From Novosphingobium sp. (lineage in GTDB: Bacteria; Pseudomonadota; Alphaproteobacteria; Sphingomonadales; Sphingomonadaceae), in assembly GCF_027489515.1 (NCBI RefSeq), contig NZ_JAIXZS010000063.1, positions 1 through 36,730 on the forward strand: a DNA stretch of 36,730 bases, in the 5' to 3' direction. This document shows positions 23,669-31,594 of the stretch, piece after piece. The notes under the pieces are model-generated. The model made no database searches, had not been told where the DNA came from, and worked only from the letters and a program-made list of their open reading frames with translations. The first letter of the stretch is position 1, and each line of letters opens with the position of its first letter. The translations under genes and the position numbers were made by a program.

Positions 23669-24448
23669 CTACTGGCTTCGACCGCGGGATTGTACAGCGA
23701 GCCGGCGCGCTTCGACTTCCTCGGGTTTGACCGAAGAATTTGCGGCCGATGAGCGGCTCGCCTCTAGCGCCATGCCTTCGCCGAAGGGCAGGGCATAGCC
23801 GTCATCGATCAGCGCCTTGTAATTGCGCAGGAAGGTGGGATCGATCGAGGCCATGTCGCGCGCCAGCTGCTGCGCGGCGGGAAGCAATTCTTCGGGCGTA
23901 ACCACGCGGTTGACGAGGCCCCAGCGCTCGGCCGTCGCGGCATCAAGGAAGTTGCCGGTGAACGAGAGTTCCTTGGCGCGGCTGATGCCGATGAGGCGCG
24001 GCAGCTTCTGCGAGAGGCCCCAGCCCGGATAGACCCCGACGCGCGCATGGGTATCTGCAAAGCGGGCAGTGGTGGAGGCGATCAGCACATCGCAGGCGAG
24101 CGCCACTTCGAATCCGCCGGTAATGGCGACGCCGTTGATCGCGCCGACCACAGGCTTGCGGCAAATCTCGATGGCCTTGACCGGGTTTTCGGACGCGCCT
24201 TCCGCATTGGCGGCACCGAGCGCGCCGGCGGTGGAGCCCAGTTCCTTGAGATCGAGCCCGGCGGTGAAAGCGCGGGTGCCGGCGCCGGTCAGGACGACGG
24301 CGCGTACGGCGTCATCGGCATCAAGCGCGGTCATCACTTCGGCCAGGCGCGCACGCAGGGCCTTGGACAGCGCGTTCATTGCTTCGGGACGGTTGAGCGT
24401 CACGGTGGCAACACCGTCTGCAATATCGACGAGAATGAGATCGGTCAT
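23669..24448 (-). CDS. Enoyl-CoA hydratase/isomerase family protein
   Basis: 259 residues from the ATG at 24448 (AGGA 9 nt upstream); the frame is open to 24505 but without a better start. Crotonase fold: VTLNRPEAMNALSKALRARL, the oxyanion-hole motifs AFTAGLDLKE and NGVAITGGFEVALACDVLIA. The first hydratase Glu is present (GGFE), while the second (PEI in true hydratases) aligns with His in the FADTHARVGVYPGWG loop. Activity could be hydratase-like or something else; it is not a canonical hydratase. The stop is 16 nt from the convergent fadH stop. It is downstream of a small unknown gene on the same strand. Confidence 0.9.
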   Translation of the reverse strand: MTDLILVDIADGVATVTLNRPEAMNALSKALRARLAEVMTALDADDAVRAVVLTGAGTRAFTAGLDLKELGSTAGALGAANAEGASENPVKAIEICRKPVVGAINGVAITGGFEVALACDVLIASTTARFADTHARVGVYPGWGLSQKLPRLIGISRAKELSFTGNFLDAATAERWGLVNRVVTPEELLPAAQQLARDMASIDPTFLRNYKALIDDGYALPFGEGMALEASRSSAANSSVKPEEVEARRLAVQSRGRSQ

Positions 24449-24511
24449 GGGCCACGTCCTTATAGAAACCGGGCCGCTTTGACCATGGTGCGGGCGGCCA
24501 TGCACCTCTGC

Positions 24512-24778
24512 TTATTGCGGAGGTTCCGACATGCCCGCGTAGAGATCCATGAAATTGCGCGCGGCATCCCGTTCCGCCGGATTCTTGAACGCCACGTCGA
24601 GATCAGGCGAACAGCCGAGGATGTGCATGAGCGCCCAGAGCGCGAAGCGCCGAGCGGGATCGGTCTCGAGCCCGAAATCGACCGCAAGCCGTTCGGAGCC
24701 GGCTTCGAGTTCGGCGGGGCTCAGGCCGGCAAGGTCGGCCGTGCCGAAATAGCGTCGCATCAGATCATCGAAGCCCAT
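24512..24778 (-). CDS. Small hypothetical protein (88 residues)
   Basis: 88 residues, MGFDDLMRRYFGTADLAGLS at the start, with a good ribosome site (GGAGG 6 nt before the ATG). It is acidic and mostly helical, with no signal peptide or membrane segment. The segment ARRFALWALMHILGCSPDLD suggests a helix-turn in a small soluble domain. I do not recognise a family. It starts a two-gene minus-strand unit with the hydratase-family gene 63 nt downstream, so a role tied to that enzyme is possible. Confidence 0.75.
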   Translation of the reverse strand: MGFDDLMRRYFGTADLAGLSPAELEAGSERLAVDFGLETDPARRFALWALMHILGCSPDLDVAFKNPAERDAARNFMDLYAGMSEPPQ

Positions 24779-24813
24779 CGCCGACCTCCTTCAGCACCTT
24801 CAGAAACGCGAAC

Positions 24814-24844
24814 GGCGCGCGGGAAGGGCTGCTTCCCGCGCGCC
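24814..24844 (-). terminator. Strong hairpin after the HU gene
   Basis: GGCGCGCGGGAAG (24814-24826) and CTTCCCGCGCGCC (24832-24844) form a perfect 13-bp stem with a 5-nt loop, 37 nt past the HU stop. The downstream T content on the minus strand is weak (GTTTC), so it ends or stabilises the HU mRNA with moderate certainty. Confidence 0.7.
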
Positions 24845-24881
24845 GCACCGTGGCGAGCTCCGGTGGAGCTTGCCGAATGGC

Positions 24882-25157
24882 TCAGCCGTTCAGCTTGTCC
24901 TTGACCGACTTGGCAGCAGCGAAGGTCAGCTTGCGCGAAGCAGCGATCTGGATGGTCGCGCCGGTCGAGGGGTTGCGGCCTTCGCGAGCCGGGCTTTCCT
25001 TGACCTTGAACTTCCCGAAGGCGCTCAGCGAAACTTCCTCGCCCTTGGCAGCCGCATCGGCAATCGCCGCGAACACGGTGTCGACCAGCTTCTTCGCATC
25101 GGCCTTGGTGAGGCCAGCGCTGGCAGCAACGGCTTCGGCGAGTTCAGCAGTATTCAT
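24882..25157 (-). CDS. hup: HU family DNA-binding protein
   Basis: 91 residues, full-length HU. The N-terminal dimerising helices are MNTAELAEAVAASAGLTKAD and AKKLVDTVFAAIADAAAKGE, followed by EVSLSAFGKFKVKESPAREG. The DNA-intercalating arm keeps RNPSTGATIQIAAS, with the conserved Pro that bends DNA. It acts as a nucleoid-organising protein. The frame is open to 25262, but the ATG at 25157 matches the family start and has GGAGA upstream. It is a single-gene unit with its own terminator. Confidence 0.96.
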   Translation of the reverse strand: MNTAELAEAVAASAGLTKADAKKLVDTVFAAIADAAAKGEEVSLSAFGKFKVKESPAREGRNPSTGATIQIAASRKLTFAAAKSVKDKLNG

Positions 25158-25386
25158 GATCCCAATTCTCCAACGGTTGGAGGGGCCGGTTAGCTCGCCG
25201 CGCAGGCTGCGTCCAGCCTTGCACAAGCAGAAAACGCTGGAATCTGGGGGAATCTCGGCCAATTCGATGCGTTAACGCTCCGAGAGGATGCGACTTGGCA
25301 ATCCGGGGCGTCTCCCGAACGAAGCGGCAGGGCGCCCCGGCGCTAAAATGAGGTTCAGCTTTCAGAGTTCCACAATCTTCCGGCTA

Positions 25387-25424
25387 TGTCTCGCGCTTGA
25401 GACACGCCAGTTACAATTGAGACA
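25387..25424. promoter_or_regulatory. Repeated GAGACA elements upstream of the RTX gene
   Basis: TGTCTC (25387-25392) and GAGACA (25399-25404) form an 18-bp inverted repeat. TTGAGACA recurs at 25397-25404 and 25417-25424, exactly 20 bp apart, two helical turns. They lie about 100-130 bp before the RTX start and could be operator half-sites; a TACAAT is embedded at 25413-25418. The rest of the 362-bp HU-RTX gap shows nothing else I can name. Confidence 0.4.
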
Positions 25425-25519
25425 GTAAACCCTTTCACGCGTGGTACGCCGCTTACGTTGAGCCGCCAGAAGATCCCCATCACCGCGCAGTCGCGGCCAT
25501 ACTTCAGGGAAGATTTTCA

Positions 25520-27430
25520 ATGGCGAAGAACATCTACGGCACCGATGGCAACGACTCTATCTCCCAGGGGTCGCCCATTTGGGACGATTCGGAGAGCTAC
25601 AACATTTATACTTACGACGGTTTCGACCAGATTTCCTTGTGGGTTGGTGGCACGCAATATGTCGAAACCGGTGCTGGAAACGATCTTGTCTCCATCTACG
25701 GCTCAGGTGCGGCCACCGTTTATGGCGGTACCGGCGACGATCGTATTTCCCACGAAGACGGGTTTCTGGACTACAGCAGCGCCTCGAGATTCTACGGTGA
25801 AGCCGGGAACGACAAGCTGACCGGCTTCGCCAGCGGTGACCTGCTCGATGGCGGCGCCAACAACGACACCCTGGTGGCGGTCGACGGCAACAAGCTCTAC
25901 GGCGGCACCGGCGATGATATCTTCGATCTGACCCAGGTCAGCGGCGAATATGCGGTCAGCCTCTATGAGTATTCGGGCGGCGGCAACGACCGGATCGATG
26001 CGCAGTTTTCAACCTTCCACTGGCGCACGAACATCGAGGCCTATAACGGCGTCGGCGGCAACAATGTCCAAGTCTGGGGCAATGATTCCGCCAACAAGCT
26101 CGACCTGGGCGGCGGCGCGGACTGGGCCAAGATGGGCGGTGGCGATGATACCGTCTACATGGGCGGCGGCGCTGACAAAGCCTATGGCGAGGCAGGTAAC
26201 GACATCATCGCTGGCGGCGCCGGCAATGACTACATCACCGGCGGCGCGGGCAACGACAAGCTCTATGGCGGCGTAAGCGATAAATTCGGGCAGATCGTCG
26301 ATGGCGACGACACCATTTACGGCGAAGACGGCGACGACTGGATCCACGGCGGTACCGGGGTCAACTATCTTTCCGGCGGTGCGGGTAACGATGTGCTTTA
26401 CACCGGGTCGGGTACCGGCACTCTGGTCGGCGGGCTTGGCAATGACATGTTTGTCGTCGGTTCATCGGCGACCATCGTCGAGGACATCAATAGCGGCATC
26501 GACACGATCGTGTTTTCCGGCGCACAGATCACGCTGGCTGCCAACGTCGAGAACCTGACGTATCACACCACCAATCCCTTCACACAGAGCTACAGCCCCG
26601 GCCATAAATTGATCACCGGCAATGCGCTCGCCAACACCATCGAAGGATATGGCTACGACGCAGCTTTCTACGGCGAAGGTGGTGCAGACCGCATCAATGT
26701 CCAGGGCGACCACAATACCGTGCGCGGCGGCGACGGCGACGACTACCTGACAGTGCAATGGGGCGGTGCGACGGTGTTCGGTGATGCGGGCAATGACCGC
26801 ATCTACGGGGGGACCTCCGACGAGATCCTGTACGGCGGCACAGGCGATGACGAGATCGGCGGCGCAGCTGGCAGTGACGTGATCGCGGGCGAGGCCGGGA
26901 ACGACATCGTCTATGGCGGCGCGGGTAACGACTACATCACCGGCGGGCTGGGCTACGACCGGCTCTACGGCGAAGATGGGAACGACGTGGTGCGCGGCGG
27001 CGATCTCAACGACTATGTCTACGGTAACGCCGGGAACGACAGCCTCTATGGCGAACAGGGTAGCGACTTCCTGTGGGGCGGCGCTGGGGCTGACCGCTTC
27101 GTCTTCAACAATACCGCGCACAGCAAGATCGGTGCCGGTTTCGGGATTGACCAGATCAAGGATTTCGAGGCGGGGATCGATCGCATCGACCTTTCAATGA
27201 TCGATGCCAGTGCCACGCTGGTCGACAACCAGGCCTTCACCTGGCGGGGTGTGGATCCGCGTCCGTTCACCAATGCGGAAGGCAATCTCTGGGGCCAGAA
27301 GTTTGCCGCGACCACCACCAGCGCGGAGTTCATCCGGGTCTATGGCGACGTCAACGGCGACGGGGTTGCCGACATGTCGATCGACGTCTTCGGTGCCACG
27401 ACGCTTTCGGCTGCCGACTTCGTACTCTGA
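25520..27430 (+). CDS. RTX calcium-binding protein, secreted (type I system type)
   Basis: 636 residues, no N-terminal signal peptide, acidic and Gly/Asp-rich. It contains many RTX nonapeptides of GGxGxDxxx type in at least four blocks, for example YGGTGDDRIS, LDGGANNDTLVAV, AGGAGNDYITGGAGND, and a long late block (YGGTGDDEIGGAAGSDVIAG). Bound calcium folds these into parallel beta-rolls. The C-terminal about 130 residues (FVFNNTAHSKIGAGFGIDQI, then KDFEAGIDRIDLSMID) follow the serralysin-type C-terminal domain found before type I secretion signals. The end is EFIRVYGDVNGDGVADMSID and FGATTLSAADFVL. No protease or lipase catalytic domain is present, so it is a structural or adhesive calcium-binding protein, exported by a type I transporter outside this window. 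Confidence 0.92.
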   Translation: MAKNIYGTDGNDSISQGSPIWDDSESYNIYTYDGFDQISLWVGGTQYVETGAGNDLVSIYGSGAATVYGGTGDDRISHEDGFLDYSSASRFYGEAGNDKLTGFASGDLLDGGANNDTLVAVDGNKLYGGTGDDIFDLTQVSGEYAVSLYEYSGGGNDRIDAQFSTFHWRTNIEAYNGVGGNNVQVWGNDSANKLDLGGGADWAKMGGGDDTVYMGGGADKAYGEAGNDIIAGGAGNDYITGGAGNDKLYGGVSDKFGQIVDGDDTIYGEDGDDWIHGGTGVNYLSGGAGNDVLYTGSGTGTLVGGLGNDMFVVGSSATIVEDINSGIDTIVFSGAQITLAANVENLTYHTTNPFTQSYSPGHKLITGNALANTIEGYGYDAAFYGEGGADRINVQGDHNTVRGGDGDDYLTVQWGGATVFGDAGNDRIYGGTSDEILYGGTGDDEIGGAAGSDVIAGEAGNDIVYGGAGNDYITGGLGYDRLYGEDGNDVVRGGDLNDYVYGNAGNDSLYGEQGSDFLWGGAGADRFVFNNTAHSKIGAGFGIDQIKDFEAGIDRIDLSMIDASATLVDNQAFTWRGVDPRPFTNAEGNLWGQKFAATTTSAEFIRVYGDVNGDGVADMSIDVFGATTLSAADFVL

Positions 27431-27451
27431 CAGCAGCGGAAGGATCATTGC

Positions 27452-27482
27452 AGCGGGGTCGCCGGTCGGCGGCCCCGCTTTG
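27452..27482. terminator. Bidirectional terminator between RTX gene and response regulator
   Basis: AGCGGGG (27452-27458) pairs with CCCCGCT (27473-27479), with CGCC/GGCG pairs inside, forming a long stem 22 nt after the RTX stop and followed by TTT. On the other strand the sequence also ends the response-regulator transcript. Confidence 0.75.
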
Positions 27483-27499
27483 CCGTGGGGTTCAAACCG

Positions 27500-28210
27500 T
27501 CACTCGCCGTCGGGGACCAGCATGTAGCCTTCGCTGCGCACGGTCTTGAGGACCGCCGGCTTGGCGGGATCGAACTCGATCTTCTTGCGCAGTCGCGCGA
27601 TCCGCATGTCGATCGAGCGATCGAAGGGATCCCATTTCTTGTGATGCGCAAGTTCGAGTAGCTGATCGCGCGAGAGCGGTCGCCGGGCATGGGTGATCAG
27701 CGTGTAGAGCAGATCGTATTCCATTGCGGTGAGGTCGACGCGCGCGCCGTCTTCGTCGAACATCGCCTTGAGTTCGGTATCGACCACGCAGCGCCCAACC
27801 TTGACCCGCGTGGCGGGCCGCCCCGCCGCAGTCGCGGCTGACATCGTGCGGCGCAGAACCGCCTTGACCCGGGCGCGCAGTTCGGCGGGCTCGAACGGTT
27901 TGGCGAGGTAATCGTCGGCGCCCATCTCCAGCCCGACCACGCGGTCGACCGTACTGCCCATTGCAGTGAGCATCAGTACGGCGGAATGGCCTTCAGCCCG
28001 GAGCCAGCGAGTGAGCGACAGGCCGTCCTCACCCGGCATCATCAGGTCGCAGATCACAAGATCGGGGCGGAAGGTTGGCACCCGCCGGCGCAAGGCCACG
28101 CCATCTTCGGCGGTTTCGACCTGATAGCCGTCCCGGCTCAGGAGATCGAACAGCAAGTCGCGCAAGTCGGCATCATCGTCACAGACCATGATTCGTGCGC
28201 GGACATTCAT
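27500..28210 (-). CDS. OmpR/PhoB-type response regulator
   Basis: 236 residues from the ATG at 28210, which overlaps the kinase stop (ATGA). Receiver domain 1-118: acidic pocket CDDDADL, phospho-acceptor Asp55 (VICDLMMPGEDG), Thr82 and Lys104 (YLAKPF). The DNA-binding winged helix (about 135-236) has the typical LTAMEYDLLYTLITHARRPL, SRDQLLELAHHKKWDPFDRS and DMRIARLRKKIE. It activates or represses transcription when phosphorylated by the cognate kinase, most probably the adjacent PAS kinase. Direct GTTACA repeats upstream of the kinase gene are a candidate target. Confidence 0.95.
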   Translation of the reverse strand: MNVRARIMVCDDDADLRDLLFDLLSRDGYQVETAEDGVALRRRVPTFRPDLVICDLMMPGEDGLSLTRWLRAEGHSAVLMLTAMGSTVDRVVGLEMGADDYLAKPFEPAELRARVKAVLRRTMSAATAAGRPATRVKVGRCVVDTELKAMFDEDGARVDLTAMEYDLLYTLITHARRPLSRDQLLELAHHKKWDPFDRSIDMRIARLRKKIEFDPAKPAVLKTVRSEGYMLVPDGE

Positions 28211-29361
28211 CGTGCAGCGTCTCCCGCAGGGGCCGGGTCGATCGGCAGCCGCACCAGCACGGCGCATCCCTGTCCCCGCTTGCTCTCAAAGGCGATTGCG
28301 CCACCATGGCTTTCAACGACGCCGCGCGCAATGGCGAGGCCATGCCCGCCGCCCTCTCCGAAGGCGCGCGTGGTGAAAAAGGGCTCGAACACCCGGTCCT
28401 TGATGGCATCGTCGATGCCGGGGCCGTTGTCGGCGATGGTCACCTGGACCTGTGTGTCGTGTAGCGCCGTTGCGACGCGCAGACGGCGCGGCCCGGGATG
28501 GTCCGCCAGTGCCTGCTGCGCATTGGTGATCAAGCCAACGAACGCCTGCACCAGCCGGTCATGATCTCCCGGAATCGCAACGACCGCGGGATCGTAGTCG
28601 ACTTCAACCGCGATGTCGGCATTGCGAAGGCCATAGCCCGAGAACTCGAGAGTTCCAGCCAGCAGTTCGTTGAGATTGACCTGCCCCTGCATCGGCCTTG
28701 GCTCACGCGCCATGGCAAGAAAGGTGCGGACGATGCGGTGGCAGCGATTGGCAGCATCGCGCAGCTTGACGATGTCGCGCTCATCGGGTGTGCCCGCCAG
28801 TGCGTCCTCGAGAATGGCCGCGCGGCCGATCACGACAGCGAGTGGATTGTTGAGTTCATGCGCCACGCCGCCCAGCAGAGCGCCCAGCGCGGTCAGCTTC
28901 TCCTGCTGGTGCAGCTGGGCACGCTGCCGCGCCATCTCGGCTTCCATCGCCTTGCGTTCGGTGAGATCGCGAATGAAGGCCGCGTAGACCTGCTGCTCGC
29001 CAAGCGCGATCTGCTCAATCTGGATCTCGACCGGAAACGTCCGGCCCTCGGCGTGCCAGGCATCGAGCTCAAGTCGCTTGCCGACCACTCTACCTTCCCC
29101 GGTCGCCGCGTGGCGGGCCATGCCGCGCTCATGCGCCGCGCGCATGTGCGGCGGGACGATCATCGCCCCGATCGACTGGCCGATCATGTCTTCCAGCGCA
29201 TGGCCGAAGATCGCGCCAGCGGCGGGATTGACTCGCAGGATCATGCCCGCATCGTCAGCGATCACGACCGCGTCAAGCGAGGCATCAATAACCGCACCGA
29301 CCAGCGATTGGGCTGACAACTGGGCCTTTGTCCCATCAGCGGAGGCGGAGGGCACCGGCAT
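28207..29361 (-). CDS. PAS-domain histidine kinase (soluble, NtrB-like)
   Basis: 384 residues from the ATG at 29361 (an in-frame start at 29406 lacks better support). A PAS domain (about 17-135) starts LVGAVIDASLDAVVIADDAG and ends FIRDLTERKAMEAEMARQR, followed by a coiled linker. The HisKA H-box [16 protein letters not shown] has phospho-acceptor His168. The ATPase has LITNAQQAL (N box), DNGPGIDD (G1) and GGGHGLAIARGVVESHGG (G2). There is no membrane segment, so it senses a cytoplasmic signal. It overlaps the response-regulator gene by 4 nt, the usual layout of a cognate pair. The response regulator comes after the kinase here, less common than the reverse order. Confidence 0.94.
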   Translation of the reverse strand: MPVPSASADGTKAQLSAQSLVGAVIDASLDAVVIADDAGMILRVNPAAGAIFGHALEDMIGQSIGAMIVPPHMRAAHERGMARHAATGEGRVVGKRLELDAWHAEGRTFPVEIQIEQIALGEQQVYAAFIRDLTERKAMEAEMARQRAQLHQQEKLTALGALLGGVAHELNNPLAVVIGRAAILEDALAGTPDERDIVKLRDAANRCHRIVRTFLAMAREPRPMQGQVNLNELLAGTLEFSGYGLRNADIAVEVDYDPAVVAIPGDHDRLVQAFVGLITNAQQALADHPGPRRLRVATALHDTQVQVTIADNGPGIDDAIKDRVFEPFFTTRAFGEGGGHGLAIARGVVESHGGAIAFESKRGQGCAVLVRLPIDPAPAGDAAR

Positions 29362-29411
29362 GGTGATGAATCTTTCTTTGGCGACTGCGACAGCCCGGCA
29401 TCGCATATCTC

Positions 29412-29465
29412 TGTAACAGCACGGCCACGCCTTGAGGCCTGCTTTGTAACGATTGTAACAGTTAC
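29412..29465 (-). promoter_or_regulatory. GTTACA direct repeats upstream of the PAS kinase/regulator pair
   Basis: On the minus strand GTTACA occurs at 29459-29454 and 29450-29445 (period 9 bp) and again at 29418-29413. A perfect palindrome GTAAC-A-GTTAC (29455-29465) overlaps the stop codon of the upstream hybrid kinase gene. Such tandem half-sites are typical of OmpR-family targets, so autoregulation of the pair is plausible. Confidence 0.4.
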
Positions 29466-31594
29466 GGCGCGAGCATCTTCTGTATCAGTTCGCGCAAGGC
29501 GGCAGGTGTAAAGGGCTTCTCCAGCACCGGACAATCGACCTCCGCGAGGAAATCGGCCACCTTGCCGCTCAGCGTGTCCCCGGTGACGAACGCCAGACGT
29601 CCTGCCAATTCGGGCCGGTGGTGCCCGATCCACGTGTGCATGGTCGGACCATCGCATTCGGGCATGCGGATGTCGGACAGCACAAGATCGATCGCAGTAC
29701 CTTGCGCGAGGAAGTCCTGCGCGGCCCGCCCGCCAATCGCCATCTCGACATCCAATCCGCTACGCTTCAACATATCGGCCAGCGTTTCAGCGACATCAAC
29801 TTCGTCATCGATCACCAGCACGCGGCCCTTGGCGGCAAAGCTCTGCGAAGGGCGGGCTACCGGGGCCACGCTCTGGGTTTCGCTGATCGGCAACATGATG
29901 ACGAAACAGGACCCCTGCGGCACGTCCTCGATCGCAAGCGTACCGCCATGTGCCGCGACAATGCCGAGCGAATAAGAAAGGCCGATCCCGGTGCCTGATC
30001 CGGGCGCCTTGGTCGTGAAGAAGGGATCAAAAATGCGGTCGCGCATCGGGTCCGGAATGCCTTTGCCGCTGTCAGTGACGGCAATCCGCACCATGCCCTC
30101 GGCGCGCGATGTCTCGATGATGATCCGCCGCTCGCCATCCCAGTCTTCCAGTGCCTGTCGCGCATTGGTGAGCAGGTTCACGATAACCTGGTGGAGCTGA
30201 TCAGGATCGGCTTCGATCGAGGGCAGGCCTGTGGCGAGCCGTGTCTCAATCAGGACATTGGCAGCGCGCATCTGGTATTCGGTGAGTTCGATCGCGGCAC
30301 CGATCTGGTCGTTGACGTCGACGCTGCGGTAGTCCGGCTCTCTTTGCCGTGCCATGGCCAGGAAGCTCTGCACGATCCGGGCACAGCGGTCTGCGGCCCT
30401 ACGAATGCGGGTGATCCGCTCGAAATGCTGGGTTTCGCGCAGATCCTCGGCCAGCATGGCGGCCTGACCTATCACGGCTGCCAGCGGATTGTTGAGTTCG
30501 TGGCTGACGCCCGCCAGCATGGAACCGAGCGCGGCCAGCTTCTCCGACTGGTGCAGCGCGGCGGCGGACCGGGTCAGTTCCTGCTGCGCCTGGCGCTCCT
30601 CGGTCACATCTACCATGATCCAGCCGACCAGCTGGACCTCTCCTGCATCGTCAAGCACGGGAAAGGCCGTCATCAGCAGTTGCAGATCCTGCCCCGATCT
30701 CGACCGTAAGGCCGCTTCGAACGTTGCGGCAGCCTTGCTTTCCCGCACGGCGCGCAGCTGATCTGCGACAATCTGACCATCATCCGGAAAGAGCTTGTCG
30801 ACATGCGACAGGTCCTGATTGACCAGTTCCTCGGGCGCGAACCCGAAATAGCCTGCGCCGCTGCGGTTGATCCGGCTGATCGTGAGCCCTTGCGGTTCGA
30901 GGAAGGCCATCGGCATCGGCGCATTGTTGAGAAAGGCCTGCATCTGCGCCTGGCTTTCGCGCAGCCGCCGCAGCCGCTCGACGACCGGGGCCCAGAGCCA
31001 GGGCAGTTCCGGCGGCAGTTCATTGGAGACCCGCGCCGACTGGGCATAGGACAGGAGTTGCAGCGCCGGCTGGTTCACCAGCCAGCCCATTTGCAGGAAG
31101 ATTACGATGACCGGGATGCCGAGCAAAGTTACCAGCACGATATAGCCGAAATTGGCGTGCCAGGACGCACGGACAATGGCGCCTCCATCCACTGCTGCAA
31201 GCAGCTGCCAATCACTTCCGTTGATCGGGTGTACCTGCAATTGCGCTCCTGCGGGGCTTGCGGCGGGTAGCGGAGCTGATCGCGGCGCGATGGCCAGCGT
31301 CAGCCCCGTCGCGGCGAGACTGCGCAGGATGGGGGCGGCGGTCTGCTCATCCAGCGGCCCGCCGCGATCAAGCGCCGCCAATGCGCCTTGCGCCGCCGCA
31401 ATCGAGCGGTCTGCCTCGGTGCGCAATTGCGCTTCGGTCAGCCACACGCCGCGTACGATCATGACCAGCATGAACAGGCTGGCGAGAGTATAGGCCACGA
31501 CACGGGTGGCTGCGAGGATGCGGCGGGTACGAACTGTAAATGCAGTGCGTTGACGCGGATCGAGATGATCCTCGTTCTCCGAATTCTGACGCAT
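29462..31594 (-). CDS. Membrane hybrid histidine kinase with C-terminal receiver
   Basis: 710 residues from the ATG at 31594 (AAGG 8 nt upstream). Two membrane segments, about 29-51 ([20 protein letters not shown]) and 149-174 ([20 protein letters not shown]), flank a periplasmic sensor of about 100 residues with no known fold. A PAS domain follows (about 220-335). His[19 protein letters not shown], His365. ATPase: [18 protein letters not shown] and [18 protein letters not shown]. Then comes a receiver with VIDDEVD, Asp641 ([11 protein letters not shown]) and EKPFTP. The internal receiver has no output domain, so phosphate may pass to another partner or act as a sink. It shares strand and block with the PAS kinase and regulator. 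Confidence 0.93.
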   Translation of the reverse strand: MRQNSENEDHLDPRQRTAFTVRTRRILAATRVVAYTLASLFMLVMIVRGVWLTEAQLRTEADRSIAAAQGALAALDRGGPLDEQTAAPILRSLAATGLTLAIAPRSAPLPAASPAGAQLQVHPINGSDWQLLAAVDGGAIVRASWHANFGYIVLVTLLGIPVIVIFLQMGWLVNQPALQLLSYAQSARVSNELPPELPWLWAPVVERLRRLRESQAQMQAFLNNAPMPMAFLEPQGLTISRINRSGAGYFGFAPEELVNQDLSHVDKLFPDDGQIVADQLRAVRESKAAATFEAALRSRSGQDLQLLMTAFPVLDDAGEVQLVGWIMVDVTEERQAQQELTRSAAALHQSEKLAALGSMLAGVSHELNNPLAAVIGQAAMLAEDLRETQHFERITRIRRAADRCARIVQSFLAMARQREPDYRSVDVNDQIGAAIELTEYQMRAANVLIETRLATGLPSIEADPDQLHQVIVNLLTNARQALEDWDGERRIIIETSRAEGMVRIAVTDSGKGIPDPMRDRIFDPFFTTKAPGSGTGIGLSYSLGIVAAHGGTLAIEDVPQGSCFVIMLPISETQSVAPVARPSQSFAAKGRVLVIDDEVDVAETLADMLKRSGLDVEMAIGGRAAQDFLAQGTAIDLVLSDIRMPECDGPTMHTWIGHHRPELAGRLAFVTGDTLSGKVADFLAEVDCPVLEKPFTPAALRELIQKMLAP

